From positions 1 through 64,000 of the forward strand of contig NZ_MVAG01000071.1 of the NCBI RefSeq assembly GCF_002177115.1: DNA of 64,000 bases, given 5' to 3'. The notes beneath the pieces were generated by a model that saw nothing but the letters and a program-made list of their open reading frames with translations, was not told the DNA's origin and made no database searches. The DNA is from Chryseobacterium mucoviscidosis. Its GTDB lineage: Bacteria > Bacteroidota > Bacteroidia > Flavobacteriales > Weeksellaceae. The position numbers and the translations under genes were made by a program. Shown piece after piece: positions 40,316 to 48,343 of the stretch (positions are counted from its first letter, which is position 1; each line of letters begins with the position of its first letter).

Positions 40316-42928
40316 ATGAAAAAGAATATTTTATTCCTTTTGATACTCTGTATCGTTGCTTCATGCGCCACAAAGGTAAAAAAGCCTGAACAGCGGTCTA
40401 AGTTTATGAAAGGATTTACCACATATTACAACACGTTATTTAATGCAAAAGATGCTTTAAATAATGAGTTTGAGACCCGCGATAAAGGGCATAAAGATAA
40501 TTTTTATGCGCCTTATATCCCGATTCTTACGTATGAAGATCAGCCTTTGGGAAGTGATCTGGGACAGTCTGCTGCATTTGCAGAAAACTCCATGAAAATG
40601 GGAGAGATCAACCGTCCTCAGCAAAATACCGATTCCCGCGGCGGCCGTCCTCCCGGAATGCCTTCAGGAATGCCCGGAAATCCGATGTCCGGTGCAACAG
40701 GAATGGCTACAGGAGACTCCGGTCAGCCGGAGCAGAAAGGGGCTACCACACTGGAAATTGCAGAAGCAAAGGCTTTAAAAGCCATTAACAAATATTCTGT
40801 GATTCGACATGGTGAAGAGCAGAACAAGCAGATTTTCGATGCGTACATGATTCTTGCACAGGCGAGAATTTACAGAGGAAAATCTTTGGAAGCACTTGAT
40901 GCGCTAAATTATGTTTTCACGCACATGAAGGATGATAAAAGACTTCCTCTGGCAAGAATTTATCAGGGTTTAGCGTATGATCAGATCAAAAACTATCATA
41001 AAGCTCATGAAACTTTTGCCAAACTAAAAGGAGACAAAATTTCAAAACAATACGAGAAATTACTGAGCATTTACTATGCAGAATCTCTTTTGGATGCAGG
41101 AAAAAAAGAAGAAGCCATAAAAGAACTGGATAATGCTTTTGAACTGAACAGCAACAGAAAGCTGAAAAGCCGAATTGCTTATCTGAGAGGGCAGGTTCTG
41201 GAAGGTCTTAACCAGAATGAAAAAGCCAGGGAAAGCTTTATGGCCGCTTACAAATACGCCAATGATTTTGAGTTTGAGGTAAAATCCCAGATCGAAATTG
41301 CCAAAACATTTAACGGAAACGGAGATTACAGCGGAGCTAGAAAATACCTTGAAGACATCAGTAAAAAAGGAACTTACGGATCCAGAAAGAACGAATTTTA
41401 TTATGCTTTGGGACTGATGGCGAACAAAGCCGGAAAGAAGGAAGAAGCTCAGGAATTTTTCAGAAAATCTCTGAAGGAAAAAGTGTCTGACGGACAAATT
41501 CGTGGTCTTGCGTACTATGAAATCGGAAAAGGATATCTGGATAAAAATGATTACATCGGAGCCGGAGCTTATTATGATTCTGCTTTGGCGGTAATGACTT
41601 ACGAACCTTCTAAAGTCCTTTTGGCAGATCAGTCTACGTACATCAAAAAGATTTCAAGAAACTATTATCTGATCAAAAAGAATGACAGTATTCTGAGTCT
41701 GGCAAAAATGGCTCCGGATCAGAAAACAGATTTCTTCAATAAATATATTGCTAAAATTAAAGCCAAAGAGGAAAGAGAAGAACTGGAAAGAAAACGCGCG
41801 GAAAGATCCAAAGGTTTCGATACCGGAGACTATAATGCGAACTCTATATTTGCCAACAGCTCAAATTCTTTCGAAGATTTCGGGGTGGCAACCAAAGGTT
41901 TCTATTTCAGCAATACAGGGACGGTTTCCAAAGGAACCCAGACTTTTAAGCAAACCTGGGGAGACAGAGCTTTGGTAGACAACTGGCGTTTTTCCAAGAA
42001 AATGGCAACAATCGAAGATCTTAAAAATGATGCTTTAGGAACCACTGCCGCGCCAAATCCGAGACGTTTTGAACCGGCTTTCTACATAGAGCAGATTCCG
42101 ACAGATGTTGCAAAACTGGATCAGCTTAAAAAAGACAGAGATACCGCTTCTTTAGGTTTGGGAGTTATGTATCAGAATTATTTTACCAATACGCCTTTAG
42201 CTACAAAAACTCTGTATGATCTTGTGGATGTAAAACCTGAAGAAAAAGTGATGTTACAGGCTTTGTATGAGATTTTCGCCATGAATTATGAAAAAAATCC
42301 ACAGGCTGCCGAAAGAGCAAAACAAATCCTTTTAAAAGATTATCCTTACACATCGTATGCAGAATTTGCAAGAAATCCTAAAAGCAGTTCTTTCGTAAAA
42401 TCTTCCGCAGATGTGGAAAACCAGTACAAACAGGCATTTGCCCTGTATGAATCTGAGAAGTTCGGGGAAAGTAAAGATCTCATTGAAAAAGCGATCCAGC
42501 AAAATCCGAAAGATGCCCTGGTTCCGAAATTATATTTGCTGAATGCCTTCAATTCCGGAAAATCGAGTGGGAAAGAGGTGATGATTCTTCAACTGGAACA
42601 GATTGCCCTGAATTACGGTAAAACACCTGAAGGCGAAAAAGCCAAAGAAATGCTTAATTATCTGAAAAGTGACCTGAGCTTTCAGGCTACCGATAATAAA
42701 GGAAATGCGGTGCCTCAAAATCCGGGAGATATGGTAAACAATGTTCCGCAACAGCCGGTGCAGCAGCAGAGTAACGGAATTGGCAGTTCTCCGCAAACGC
42801 AGGGAAATACTATGATGAATAATCCTCAGCAGAGCCAGCCGATGAACAACAGCGGAAACAAACCGCCCAAAAAACAAAATAACAATCAGCAGCCTCCTGT
42901 AAATACAGTTCCGGCAAAACCACAATAA
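40316..42928 (+). CDS. sprE: gliding motility/type IX secretion lipoprotein SprE (PorW-like)
   Basis: An 870-residue lipoprotein (signal ending LCIVASC, C17) with tetratricopeptide-like helices over most of its length. The early KGFTTYYNTLFNAKDAL and KALKAINKYSVIRHGEE segments fit SprE/PorW, a periplasmic partner of the type IX secretion machine needed for gliding in flavobacteria. Extra low-complexity stretches occur: a Gly/Pro/Met insert near residues 108-135 and a Q/N/P-rich tail. Function is inferred from family similarity; gliding in this organism is not shown. Confidence 0.8.
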   Translation: MKKNILFLLILCIVASCATKVKKPEQRSKFMKGFTTYYNTLFNAKDALNNEFETRDKGHKDNFYAPYIPILTYEDQPLGSDLGQSAAFAENSMKMGEINRPQQNTDSRGGRPPGMPSGMPGNPMSGATGMATGDSGQPEQKGATTLEIAEAKALKAINKYSVIRHGEEQNKQIFDAYMILAQARIYRGKSLEALDALNYVFTHMKDDKRLPLARIYQGLAYDQIKNYHKAHETFAKLKGDKISKQYEKLLSIYYAESLLDAGKKEEAIKELDNAFELNSNRKLKSRIAYLRGQVLEGLNQNEKARESFMAAYKYANDFEFEVKSQIEIAKTFNGNGDYSGARKYLEDISKKGTYGSRKNEFYYALGLMANKAGKKEEAQEFFRKSLKEKVSDGQIRGLAYYEIGKGYLDKNDYIGAGAYYDSALAVMTYEPSKVLLADQSTYIKKISRNYYLIKKNDSILSLAKMAPDQKTDFFNKYIAKIKAKEEREELERKRAERSKGFDTGDYNANSIFANSSNSFEDFGVATKGFYFSNTGTVSKGTQTFKQTWGDRALVDNWRFSKKMATIEDLKNDALGTTAAPNPRRFEPAFYIEQIPTDVAKLDQLKKDRDTASLGLGVMYQNYFTNTPLATKTLYDLVDVKPEEKVMLQALYEIFAMNYEKNPQAAERAKQILLKDYPYTSYAEFARNPKSSSFVKSSADVENQYKQAFALYESEKFGESKDLIEKAIQQNPKDALVPKLYLLNAFNSGKSSGKEVMILQLEQIALNYGKTPEGEKAKEMLNYLKSDLSFQATDNKGNAVPQNPGDMVNNVPQQPVQQQSNGIGSSPQTQGNTMMNNPQQSQPMNNSGNKPPKKQNNNQQPPVNTVPAKPQ

Positions 42929-42929
42929 A

Positions 42930-42962
42930 AATAAAAGCGAAGAACTACTCTTCGCTTTTATT
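42930..42962. terminator. bidirectional terminator between sprE and tsaB
   Basis: AATAAAAGCGAAGA / TCTTCGCTTTTATT, a 14-bp stem with a 5-base loop, flanked by T and A runs; it overlaps the tsaB stop. Confidence 0.88.
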
Positions 42963-43628
42963 TTTTTTCTTTACTCCATGAAAATCTTTGAGATAGAAAG
43001 GCTCAAAATAAGCAATATCCTCAAATTCTTTCTGCTCTATTTTTTCAAGTGCTTTTTTAACAAGATATTTTGCAGAAGGATAAACGTTTTCATCAAACAC
43101 AGCATTTGGAAGCTGTAAAATCTCTTTTGCTTTCTTGGCTCCGTCTCCTGCAAACAGTATTTTTTTGTCTTTGAATTCTTCAAAAGATGTTTCGTCTAGA
43201 ATTTTAGCCTCAGTTGCAGAAATTTCTTTGCCTGTTTTTCCGTCATAAACCGCCGTATAAACCTCCATTCGTCTCGCATCGATCATTGGTACTATCAAAT
43301 CGTAGTTCTGGTCTAAAAAAGGCTCTATGATGCTTTCCATAGAATTTACCGCAATCAATGGAATTTTCAGTCCGTAGCAGAAACCTTTTGCAGAAGCTGC
43401 ACCAATTCTCAATCCGGTATACGAACCGGGACCTTTCCCCAGACAAACGGCTTCAATTTCCTTCATGGAAATTCCGGCTCCTTCCAAGGCCCATTCTACA
43501 AAAGTATGCAGACTTTCAGACTGTTTGTAGTTTTCAGAAACTTCTTCCGTTACACACAACAGTTTTTCATTATCGGAAATGGCTACGGAACAGTTTTTTG
43601 ACGAGGTTTCGAGATATAGAATTTTCAT
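42945..43628 (-). CDS. tsaB: tRNA threonylcarbamoyladenosine biosynthesis protein TsaB
   Basis: A 227-residue member of the ASKHA fold that supports t6A formation at tRNA position 37 with TsaD and TsaE. The N-terminal MKILYLETSSKNCSVAI and the GPGSYTGLRIGAASAKGF loop near residues 66-83 are diagnostic. Full length. The C-terminal lysine-rich tail (KKKNKSEE) is typical. Confidence 0.92.
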   Translation of the reverse strand: MKILYLETSSKNCSVAISDNEKLLCVTEEVSENYKQSESLHTFVEWALEGAGISMKEIEAVCLGKGPGSYTGLRIGAASAKGFCYGLKIPLIAVNSMESIIEPFLDQNYDLIVPMIDARRMEVYTAVYDGKTGKEISATEAKILDETSFEEFKDKKILFAGDGAKKAKEILQLPNAVFDENVYPSAKYLVKKALEKIEQKEFEDIAYFEPFYLKDFHGVKKKNKSEE

Positions 43629-43681
43629 TTTTTAAATTTAAAATCAACAACAAAATCCAAATTGATTGTTTCAGTGCAAAT

Positions 43682-44113
43682 TTATGGCTTTATTTCCACA
43701 CTTTGCCTGCTCCAGAGTTTCCAGACCGATTTCTCTTTTTTCCAGATTTCCAGCAATGCAAGAATCATTTCGAATTTCTGGCTTTTGTAGGTTCCTGAAA
43801 CTTTTATTTTTCTTCTAAGTGAGCAGATATTTTTATCTTTTTTAAGCTCTGAAATTTCAATCTGTTCGATCTTATCATAAATTACTTTTTTCGAGCTGAA
43901 ATCTCTCTTAAAATCCGAATAGTTCTGGATCCATCCATTGGAGTGTCCGAAAGAAACATCATTTTCGAACAAATCTAAAACTCCCGAATCGTTATTCTGT
44001 ATCAGAGAATCCAGTTTTACCGTCTGAGAAAGGAGTTGTTTTTCCTCTTTAGAATATTTCTGCGAGTATCCAAAAATATAACAGAAGACCAATAACAAAG
44101 GTAAAAGTTTCAT
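43682..44113 (-). CDS. exported protein of unknown function
   Basis: A 143-residue protein with a signal peptide (MKLLPLLLVFCYIFGYSQ). The mature part reads like an NTF2/DUF4440-type small alpha-beta domain (SQTVKLDSLIQNNDSGVLDLFENDVSFGHSNGW), including a FGHSNGW segment. Function not known. The ATG at 44113 was preferred over an upstream TTG. Confidence 0.65.
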   Translation of the reverse strand: MKLLPLLLVFCYIFGYSQKYSKEEKQLLSQTVKLDSLIQNNDSGVLDLFENDVSFGHSNGWIQNYSDFKRDFSSKKVIYDKIEQIEISELKKDKNICSLRRKIKVSGTYKSQKFEMILALLEIWKKEKSVWKLWSRQSVEIKP

Positions 44114-44128
44114 AATCAAAAACTCAGA

Positions 44129-44881
44129 TTAAGGCTTTCTGTGAATGGTTCTCGGTTCCGCCTGAGCGGAAGGGTAGATCGTCATATCCGAAATACAGAC
44201 GTGTTTTGGAGCATTGATGCAATAGGCAATGGAATCTGCAATATCTTCTGCTTTCAAAGGCTCATATCCGGCGTAAACCGTTGCTGCTCTTTCGCTGTCT
44301 CCTTTAAATCTTACCATAGAAAAGTCTGTCTCTACAGCTCCCGGCTGAATATTCGTTACTTTGATTCCAAATTCCGTAAGTTCGATACGCATTCCTTCGG
44401 AAATAACATCCACTGCTTTTTTTGTAGCACAATAAACCACACCATTTGCATAAGTCTGTCTCGCTGCAACAGAACTGATGTTAACGATATGTCCTGAATT
44501 TCGTTCTTTCATTCCGGGAATAATCATTTTAGAAACGTACAGAAGTCCTTTCACATTTCCGTCGATCATAGAATCCCAGTCATCCGTTTTTCCGGCAGAC
44601 AAAGGATCTAATCCATGAGCATTTCCGGCGTTGTTAATTAAAACATCAATATTTTTCCATTCCGAAGGAAGAGAACCGATTGCAGTTTCCAATTCTTCAA
44701 GATTTCTGACATCAAATTTCAAACTAAATATTTCGGTATATCCTGAAAGTTCATTTTTTACATTTTCCAGAACTTCAGACCTTCTTCCGCAGATAATTAT
44801 TCTGTTTCCCTGTTTTGCCAGAAGTTCGGCGGTAGATTTTCCGATTCCGGATGTTGCTCCGGTAATTAATATTGTTTTCAT
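44129..44881 (-). CDS. SDR family NAD(P)-dependent oxidoreductase
   Basis: A 250-residue short-chain dehydrogenase: TGATSGIG (residues 7-14), NNAG near residue 84, active-site Y-x-x-x-K as YCATKKA near residue 150 and catalytic S in NISSVAA. Residues of the YdfG-like group that oxidise serine or 3-hydroxy acids are compatible. The substrate is not known. Confidence 0.9.
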   Translation of the reverse strand: MKTILITGATSGIGKSTAELLAKQGNRIIICGRRSEVLENVKNELSGYTEIFSLKFDVRNLEELETAIGSLPSEWKNIDVLINNAGNAHGLDPLSAGKTDDWDSMIDGNVKGLLYVSKMIIPGMKERNSGHIVNISSVAARQTYANGVVYCATKKAVDVISEGMRIELTEFGIKVTNIQPGAVETDFSMVRFKGDSERAATVYAGYEPLKAEDIADSIAYCINAPKHVCISDMTIYPSAQAEPRTIHRKP

Positions 44882-44946
44882 TTTTACTTTTTATTTTTGG
44901 ATTGTATTATGTTTTTTTGATTATCCGTTATTAATCATACAGCTTT

Positions 44947-45058
44947 TTAACGCAAAGGATCGCCAAGATTCTTTTTATATACCACCTGTTTTTAATTTCG
45001 CAAAGCTACTTCAACAAGCTCAGCATAAACTATTCACTCAGCAAAGAACTCAGAGGTT
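44947..45058. repeat. diverged AACGCAAAG interspersed element
   Basis: It starts TTTTTAACGCAAAGGATCGCC and contains TTCGCAAAGCTACTTC and CTCAGCAAAGAACTCAGAG, a distant relative of the element at 19810-25509. Confidence 0.5.
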
Positions 45059-45152
45059 TTTCAATTATGTCAGATTACGGACAATCCTTTATTAGTATAA
45101 CAATTTACCAATATAACAATCATTAATGCATTTAATTCAATCTTAAATTAAT

Positions 45153-45524
45153 TTAGTTGGCGTCAAATGCTTCAAAAGCATCGATGATATGTTCGATCAT
45201 CAGATTTTTATTTTCGTCAGGAAGAACGGAAATGATATCAAATCGTACTTCCTGATTTTTATTGTATTCTTCCATGAAATAATTGGCAGCCGAAACAATC
45301 AACTTAATTTTTCGTTTGTTTACGGCTTCCTGTGGAAGATTAAACACATCGGTAGAACGTGCCTTTACTTCAACGACTACAATTAAACTATCTTTTTCGG
45401 CAACCAAATCAAGTTCTGCTTTTTGGTATCGAAAGTTTCTTACCAAAATTTTGTAGCCGTTTTTCTGTAAATATTCAGCGGCCAATTCTTCTGCTTTTTT
45501 ACCAAAATCGTTATGATCTGCCAT
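45153..45524 (-). CDS. yraN: YraN/UPF0102 family protein
   Basis: A 123-residue PD-(D/E)XK-like nuclease fold: GKKAEELAAEYLQKNGYKIL (residues 7-26), FRYQKAELDLVAE and VVVEVKARS near residue 50. The Glu and Lys of the VEVKAR motif are the predicted active site. Cellular role unproven. Full length. Confidence 0.9.
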   Translation of the reverse strand: MADHNDFGKKAEELAAEYLQKNGYKILVRNFRYQKAELDLVAEKDSLIVVVEVKARSTDVFNLPQEAVNKRKIKLIVSAANYFMEEYNKNQEVRFDIISVLPDENKNLMIEHIIDAFEAFDAN

Positions 45525-45559
45525 TATTGAGATAAAGTGTTTGAGAGTTTTTGAGTTAT

Positions 45560-46049
45560 TAAATATTTTCTCTATCTATTAATTTTTCATAAACTTCTTC
45601 CAACCATTCTGTTATATTTTCATGAAATTTTCCAAACAACAGTTCCTGTTCTGTTTTTAAAAATTGCTTTTTAAAAATGTAAGGACTTACATTAACCCAG
45701 AATTTTATTCCTTCAATGTAAAATTAATAATCTTCATGCCTTACATCAAGTGGGGTATATTGTTTTTTTTCTTCTTCTGTTAATGGAGGGTTTCGAAGTC
45801 GTGAAAAGAAAGTAAAGCCTTTAAATTTTCTTTTAAACTGTTTGAAAGAACATCATTAAATACTGTTTCCTGTCTATAATTTTTAGAATTATTTTTATCT
45901 AAAGTTTCGTTATCACGATATTTTTTATACCAATTAAACTTAAGGATATAATTGTAATCACTGTAAATTTCTAAATGTATTATTCGGATTTCATCATATA
46001 ATCCCGATAATCCCGGACTGAAACTATAATCAACTAATAAACTCCTCAC
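45560..46049 (-). pseudogene. degenerate gene after the LD-carboxypeptidase
   Basis: The frame begins with GTG at 46049, overlapping the ldc stop by 4 bases, and reads MRSLLVDYSFSPGLSGLYDE and so on to a stop at 45780. From there a neighbouring frame continues with PPLTEEEKKQYTPLDVRHED, a TAA, then FYIEGIKFWVNVSPYIFKKQ and EWLEEVYEKLIDR to a stop at 45560. One frameshift near 45787 and one nonsense codon near 45728 would restore a single protein of about 160 residues. The family was not recognised. Confidence 0.65.
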
Positions 46050-46981
46050 ACTAAAAACTCAATCTTAACCTTATTCTTAACCTCCATTCTCACGTTTCCA
46101 CCAATAATCAACGGTCTGTTGTCTTTGATGTGTCCATTCGGGAAACCGAAAACTGTTGGGAAATTGTACTTTGAAATTCTGTCGGCAATTAACTTGTAGG
46201 CAAATTCATCAAAGCTTTCTTCGTATTGTTTATTTTCTTTTTCATCGCCCATATTGGTCATTCCGCCGATAATCAACCCTGAAATTTTATTATAAACTCC
46301 GGCTAATTCAAGACTCATGATCATTCTATCGAGAGCATAAAAATTTTCGCCAATATCTTCAATGAAAAGAATTTTATCTTTAAAATCAAAGGAATATTTC
46401 GTTCCTAAAAGCGCATAAATCAAGGCTAAATTTCCACCGACTATCTGTCCTTCAACGTTTCCTTTTTTATTAAACTGATGCGAAGAGAGGGTATATTTAA
46501 GGGGTTTTCCTTTTAAAACATTAAAAACAAGATCGTAGCTTTCTTCGGTAACGCCAAAGCTCGACGTTTTTACAGTCTGTCCGTGAATGGATGCAAAACC
46601 TTTTTTCAGCAAATAACTCTGAATTACGGTATTGTCTGAATATCCAATGTACCATTTCGGATTTTTGGCAAAGTTTTTAAGATTAAGATGCTGAATGAGA
46701 TGCTGACAACCGTAACCGCCTCTTGAAGCCCAGACTGCGGAAATTTCGCTGTCATTGAGCGCCCAGTTCATGTCTTTTAATCTTTCCTGCTCCGTTCCTG
46801 CGTAATTGTATCCGTTCGCATATTTCGTGTAAAGATGTTCTCCCAAAACGGGTTCGAAACCTTTACTTTTAATCATTTCGATTCCCTTTTCAAGCTGGGA
46901 AGATTCTACGGCTCCCGCAGGAGAAATAATGGCTATTTTATCGCCTTTTTTCAGAGATTTTGGAAAGATTGTTTTATTCAT
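46046..46981 (-). CDS. LD-carboxypeptidase (peptidase S66)
   Basis: A 311-residue serine peptidase that trims the D-Ala from murein tetrapeptides during recycling. Motifs: nucleophile in WYIGYSDNTV near residue 113, glutamate in FIEDIGENF near 205 and histidine in NGHIKDNRP near 282. The GGYGCQHLIQHLN segment is the family's early signature. No signal peptide, so it is cytoplasmic. Its start overlaps lysE by 8 bases. Confidence 0.9.
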   Translation of the reverse strand: MNKTIFPKSLKKGDKIAIISPAGAVESSQLEKGIEMIKSKGFEPVLGEHLYTKYANGYNYAGTEQERLKDMNWALNDSEISAVWASRGGYGCQHLIQHLNLKNFAKNPKWYIGYSDNTVIQSYLLKKGFASIHGQTVKTSSFGVTEESYDLVFNVLKGKPLKYTLSSHQFNKKGNVEGQIVGGNLALIYALLGTKYSFDFKDKILFIEDIGENFYALDRMIMSLELAGVYNKISGLIIGGMTNMGDEKENKQYEESFDEFAYKLIADRISKYNFPTVFGFPNGHIKDNRPLIIGGNVRMEVKNKVKIEFLV

Positions 46982-47663
46982 TTGTCTTTTTGTATTTTAC
47001 TTCGGTTTTCTCTGCTTCTTCCAGTCTTTTATCAAATTGATTGAATTTTTTAAAGCTCTGCAAGAAGATAAAGAAACTGAATATGATGAGAATTCCGCCA
47101 ACAATTCTTCTGATTCTGTTGGCTAATTTTTGGGTAAGTCTGTCGTGAAACTGCTTCGCAAGGAATATTTTTACCAGATCGATAAAGAGATACGTTCCGA
47201 TGACGATTCCGATGTATAAAATAAAATTGCTGGTATCCGGATACTGATTTCTTACCGAAATAACGGTGACAAGCCAAAAAAGGATGACTCCGACATTCAG
47301 AAGATTAAAGAAAAAACCGTTGACGAATGTTTTAAAATAGTTCTGATTGATGAATTTTTCTTCTCCGGGAATATGCATCTTGGTTTTGGTAACCATCATC
47401 ACAATTCCGTACACAAAGATCAGAATGGCGGTAATCCTGTAAAATCCGGGATGTTTATCGATGAGCGTTACAATATCTGCACTCGCATAATACGCTGCCA
47501 AAATGCACAGAAGATCTGCAGAAATAACGCCTAAATCCAGTGCTAAAGCATGTTTCGGACCTCTCGAAAAGCTGGTTTCAATTAAAAGGAAAAAAATAGG
47601 TCCTATAAAAACCAGACTCAGCATGAATCCTAAAACGATGGCAGATAATATAAGTTCAAACAT
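46974..47663 (-). CDS. LysE family transporter
   Basis: A 229-residue inner-membrane protein with about six membrane segments, spaced as in the LysE/RhtB exporter family (first segment LILSAIVLGFMLSLVFIGPI). An acidic/basic cytoplasmic tail follows (EAEKTEVKYKK). It is overlapped by the ldc gene, so export of an amino acid linked to murein recycling is plausible but unproven. Confidence 0.8.
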   Translation of the reverse strand: MFELILSAIVLGFMLSLVFIGPIFFLLIETSFSRGPKHALALDLGVISADLLCILAAYYASADIVTLIDKHPGFYRITAILIFVYGIVMMVTKTKMHIPGEEKFINQNYFKTFVNGFFFNLLNVGVILFWLVTVISVRNQYPDTSNFILYIGIVIGTYLFIDLVKIFLAKQFHDRLTQKLANRIRRIVGGILIIFSFFIFLQSFKKFNQFDKRLEEAEKTEVKYKKTNE

Positions 47664-47753
47664 TCAGTGGTGTTTTCAATGAAATAATTTCATCTATTTA
47701 TACAAAGTTAGTTTTTATGTTGTAAAAAGCAAATAAGAAAAGCATCGGATCAA

Positions 47754-48236
47754 TTAATACTTATCAAACTCATACAATTCATAATATTCTATAAGTTTAT
47801 CTTTGTATTCCTGTCTCAATTTCGGGAAAACATAAAAAATCCATTGCTTAGAATAGATATAATGCGATAAAAAATTTCTTTTAAAGGAATAATATGATTC
47901 CAGATAGTTCTTCCAACTTTCATGATATTTTTCAAGTGAAGAAAGAGATTCAGGATCATTTTTTCTGATCTTTTCATGAAGTTTTAGATAAATATTTTCA
48001 ATTTCTTCTTTCCAGGAATTTTCTTCAATTCTAAAATTATTAATTACATCGACATCAGATCCTTTACCGTCATCAAAACTTTTAATTCGGGTTAAAGCTG
48101 ATTTCAGAGACGGACTGTACGGTAAGCTGTCTTTTATAAAATGAGACTGATCGCTCTTTTCAGTAACTATTTTCTGTTCATTTCTTTTGCATTCAATACA
48201 TAATAGCAAACCCAGTAAAACAGCTACAGTATTCAT
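47754..48236 (-). CDS. exported protein of unknown function
   Basis: A 160-residue protein starting with a membrane/signal segment (MNTVAVLLGLLLCIEC). The Cys stands where a lipobox would be, but Glu at -1 makes it atypical. The rest is helical and rich in Glu, Lys, Ser and aromatic residues (YHESWKNYLESYYSFKRNFL). The start at 48236 was chosen over one 12 codons upstream to place the hydrophobic stretch at the N-terminus. Function not known. Confidence 0.55.
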   Translation of the reverse strand: MNTVAVLLGLLLCIECKRNEQKIVTEKSDQSHFIKDSLPYSPSLKSALTRIKSFDDGKGSDVDVINNFRIEENSWKEEIENIYLKLHEKIRKNDPESLSSLEKYHESWKNYLESYYSFKRNFLSHYIYSKQWIFYVFPKLRQEYKDKLIEYYELYEFDKY

Positions 48237-48295
48237 ATTTCTTATAAATCTAAAACAGTATTTTCCCATCAAATAAATTTTAAGTAAAATAAAAA

Positions 48296-48317
48296 AAACT
48301 GCAATCTCTTGCAGTTT
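48296..48317 (-). terminator. terminator after rnr
   Basis: AAACTGCAA / TTGCAGTTT with a 4-base loop and an A-run at 48291-48298, giving a T-run on the leftward transcript. Confidence 0.8.
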
Positions 48318-48343
48318 CTAAATATAGTTCTTTATTGTAAAAT

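Noticed and set aside
40316..42928. The SprE-like protein as a TonB-linked or porin component
   Set aside because: The lipobox and TPR-like helices with no barrel exclude this.
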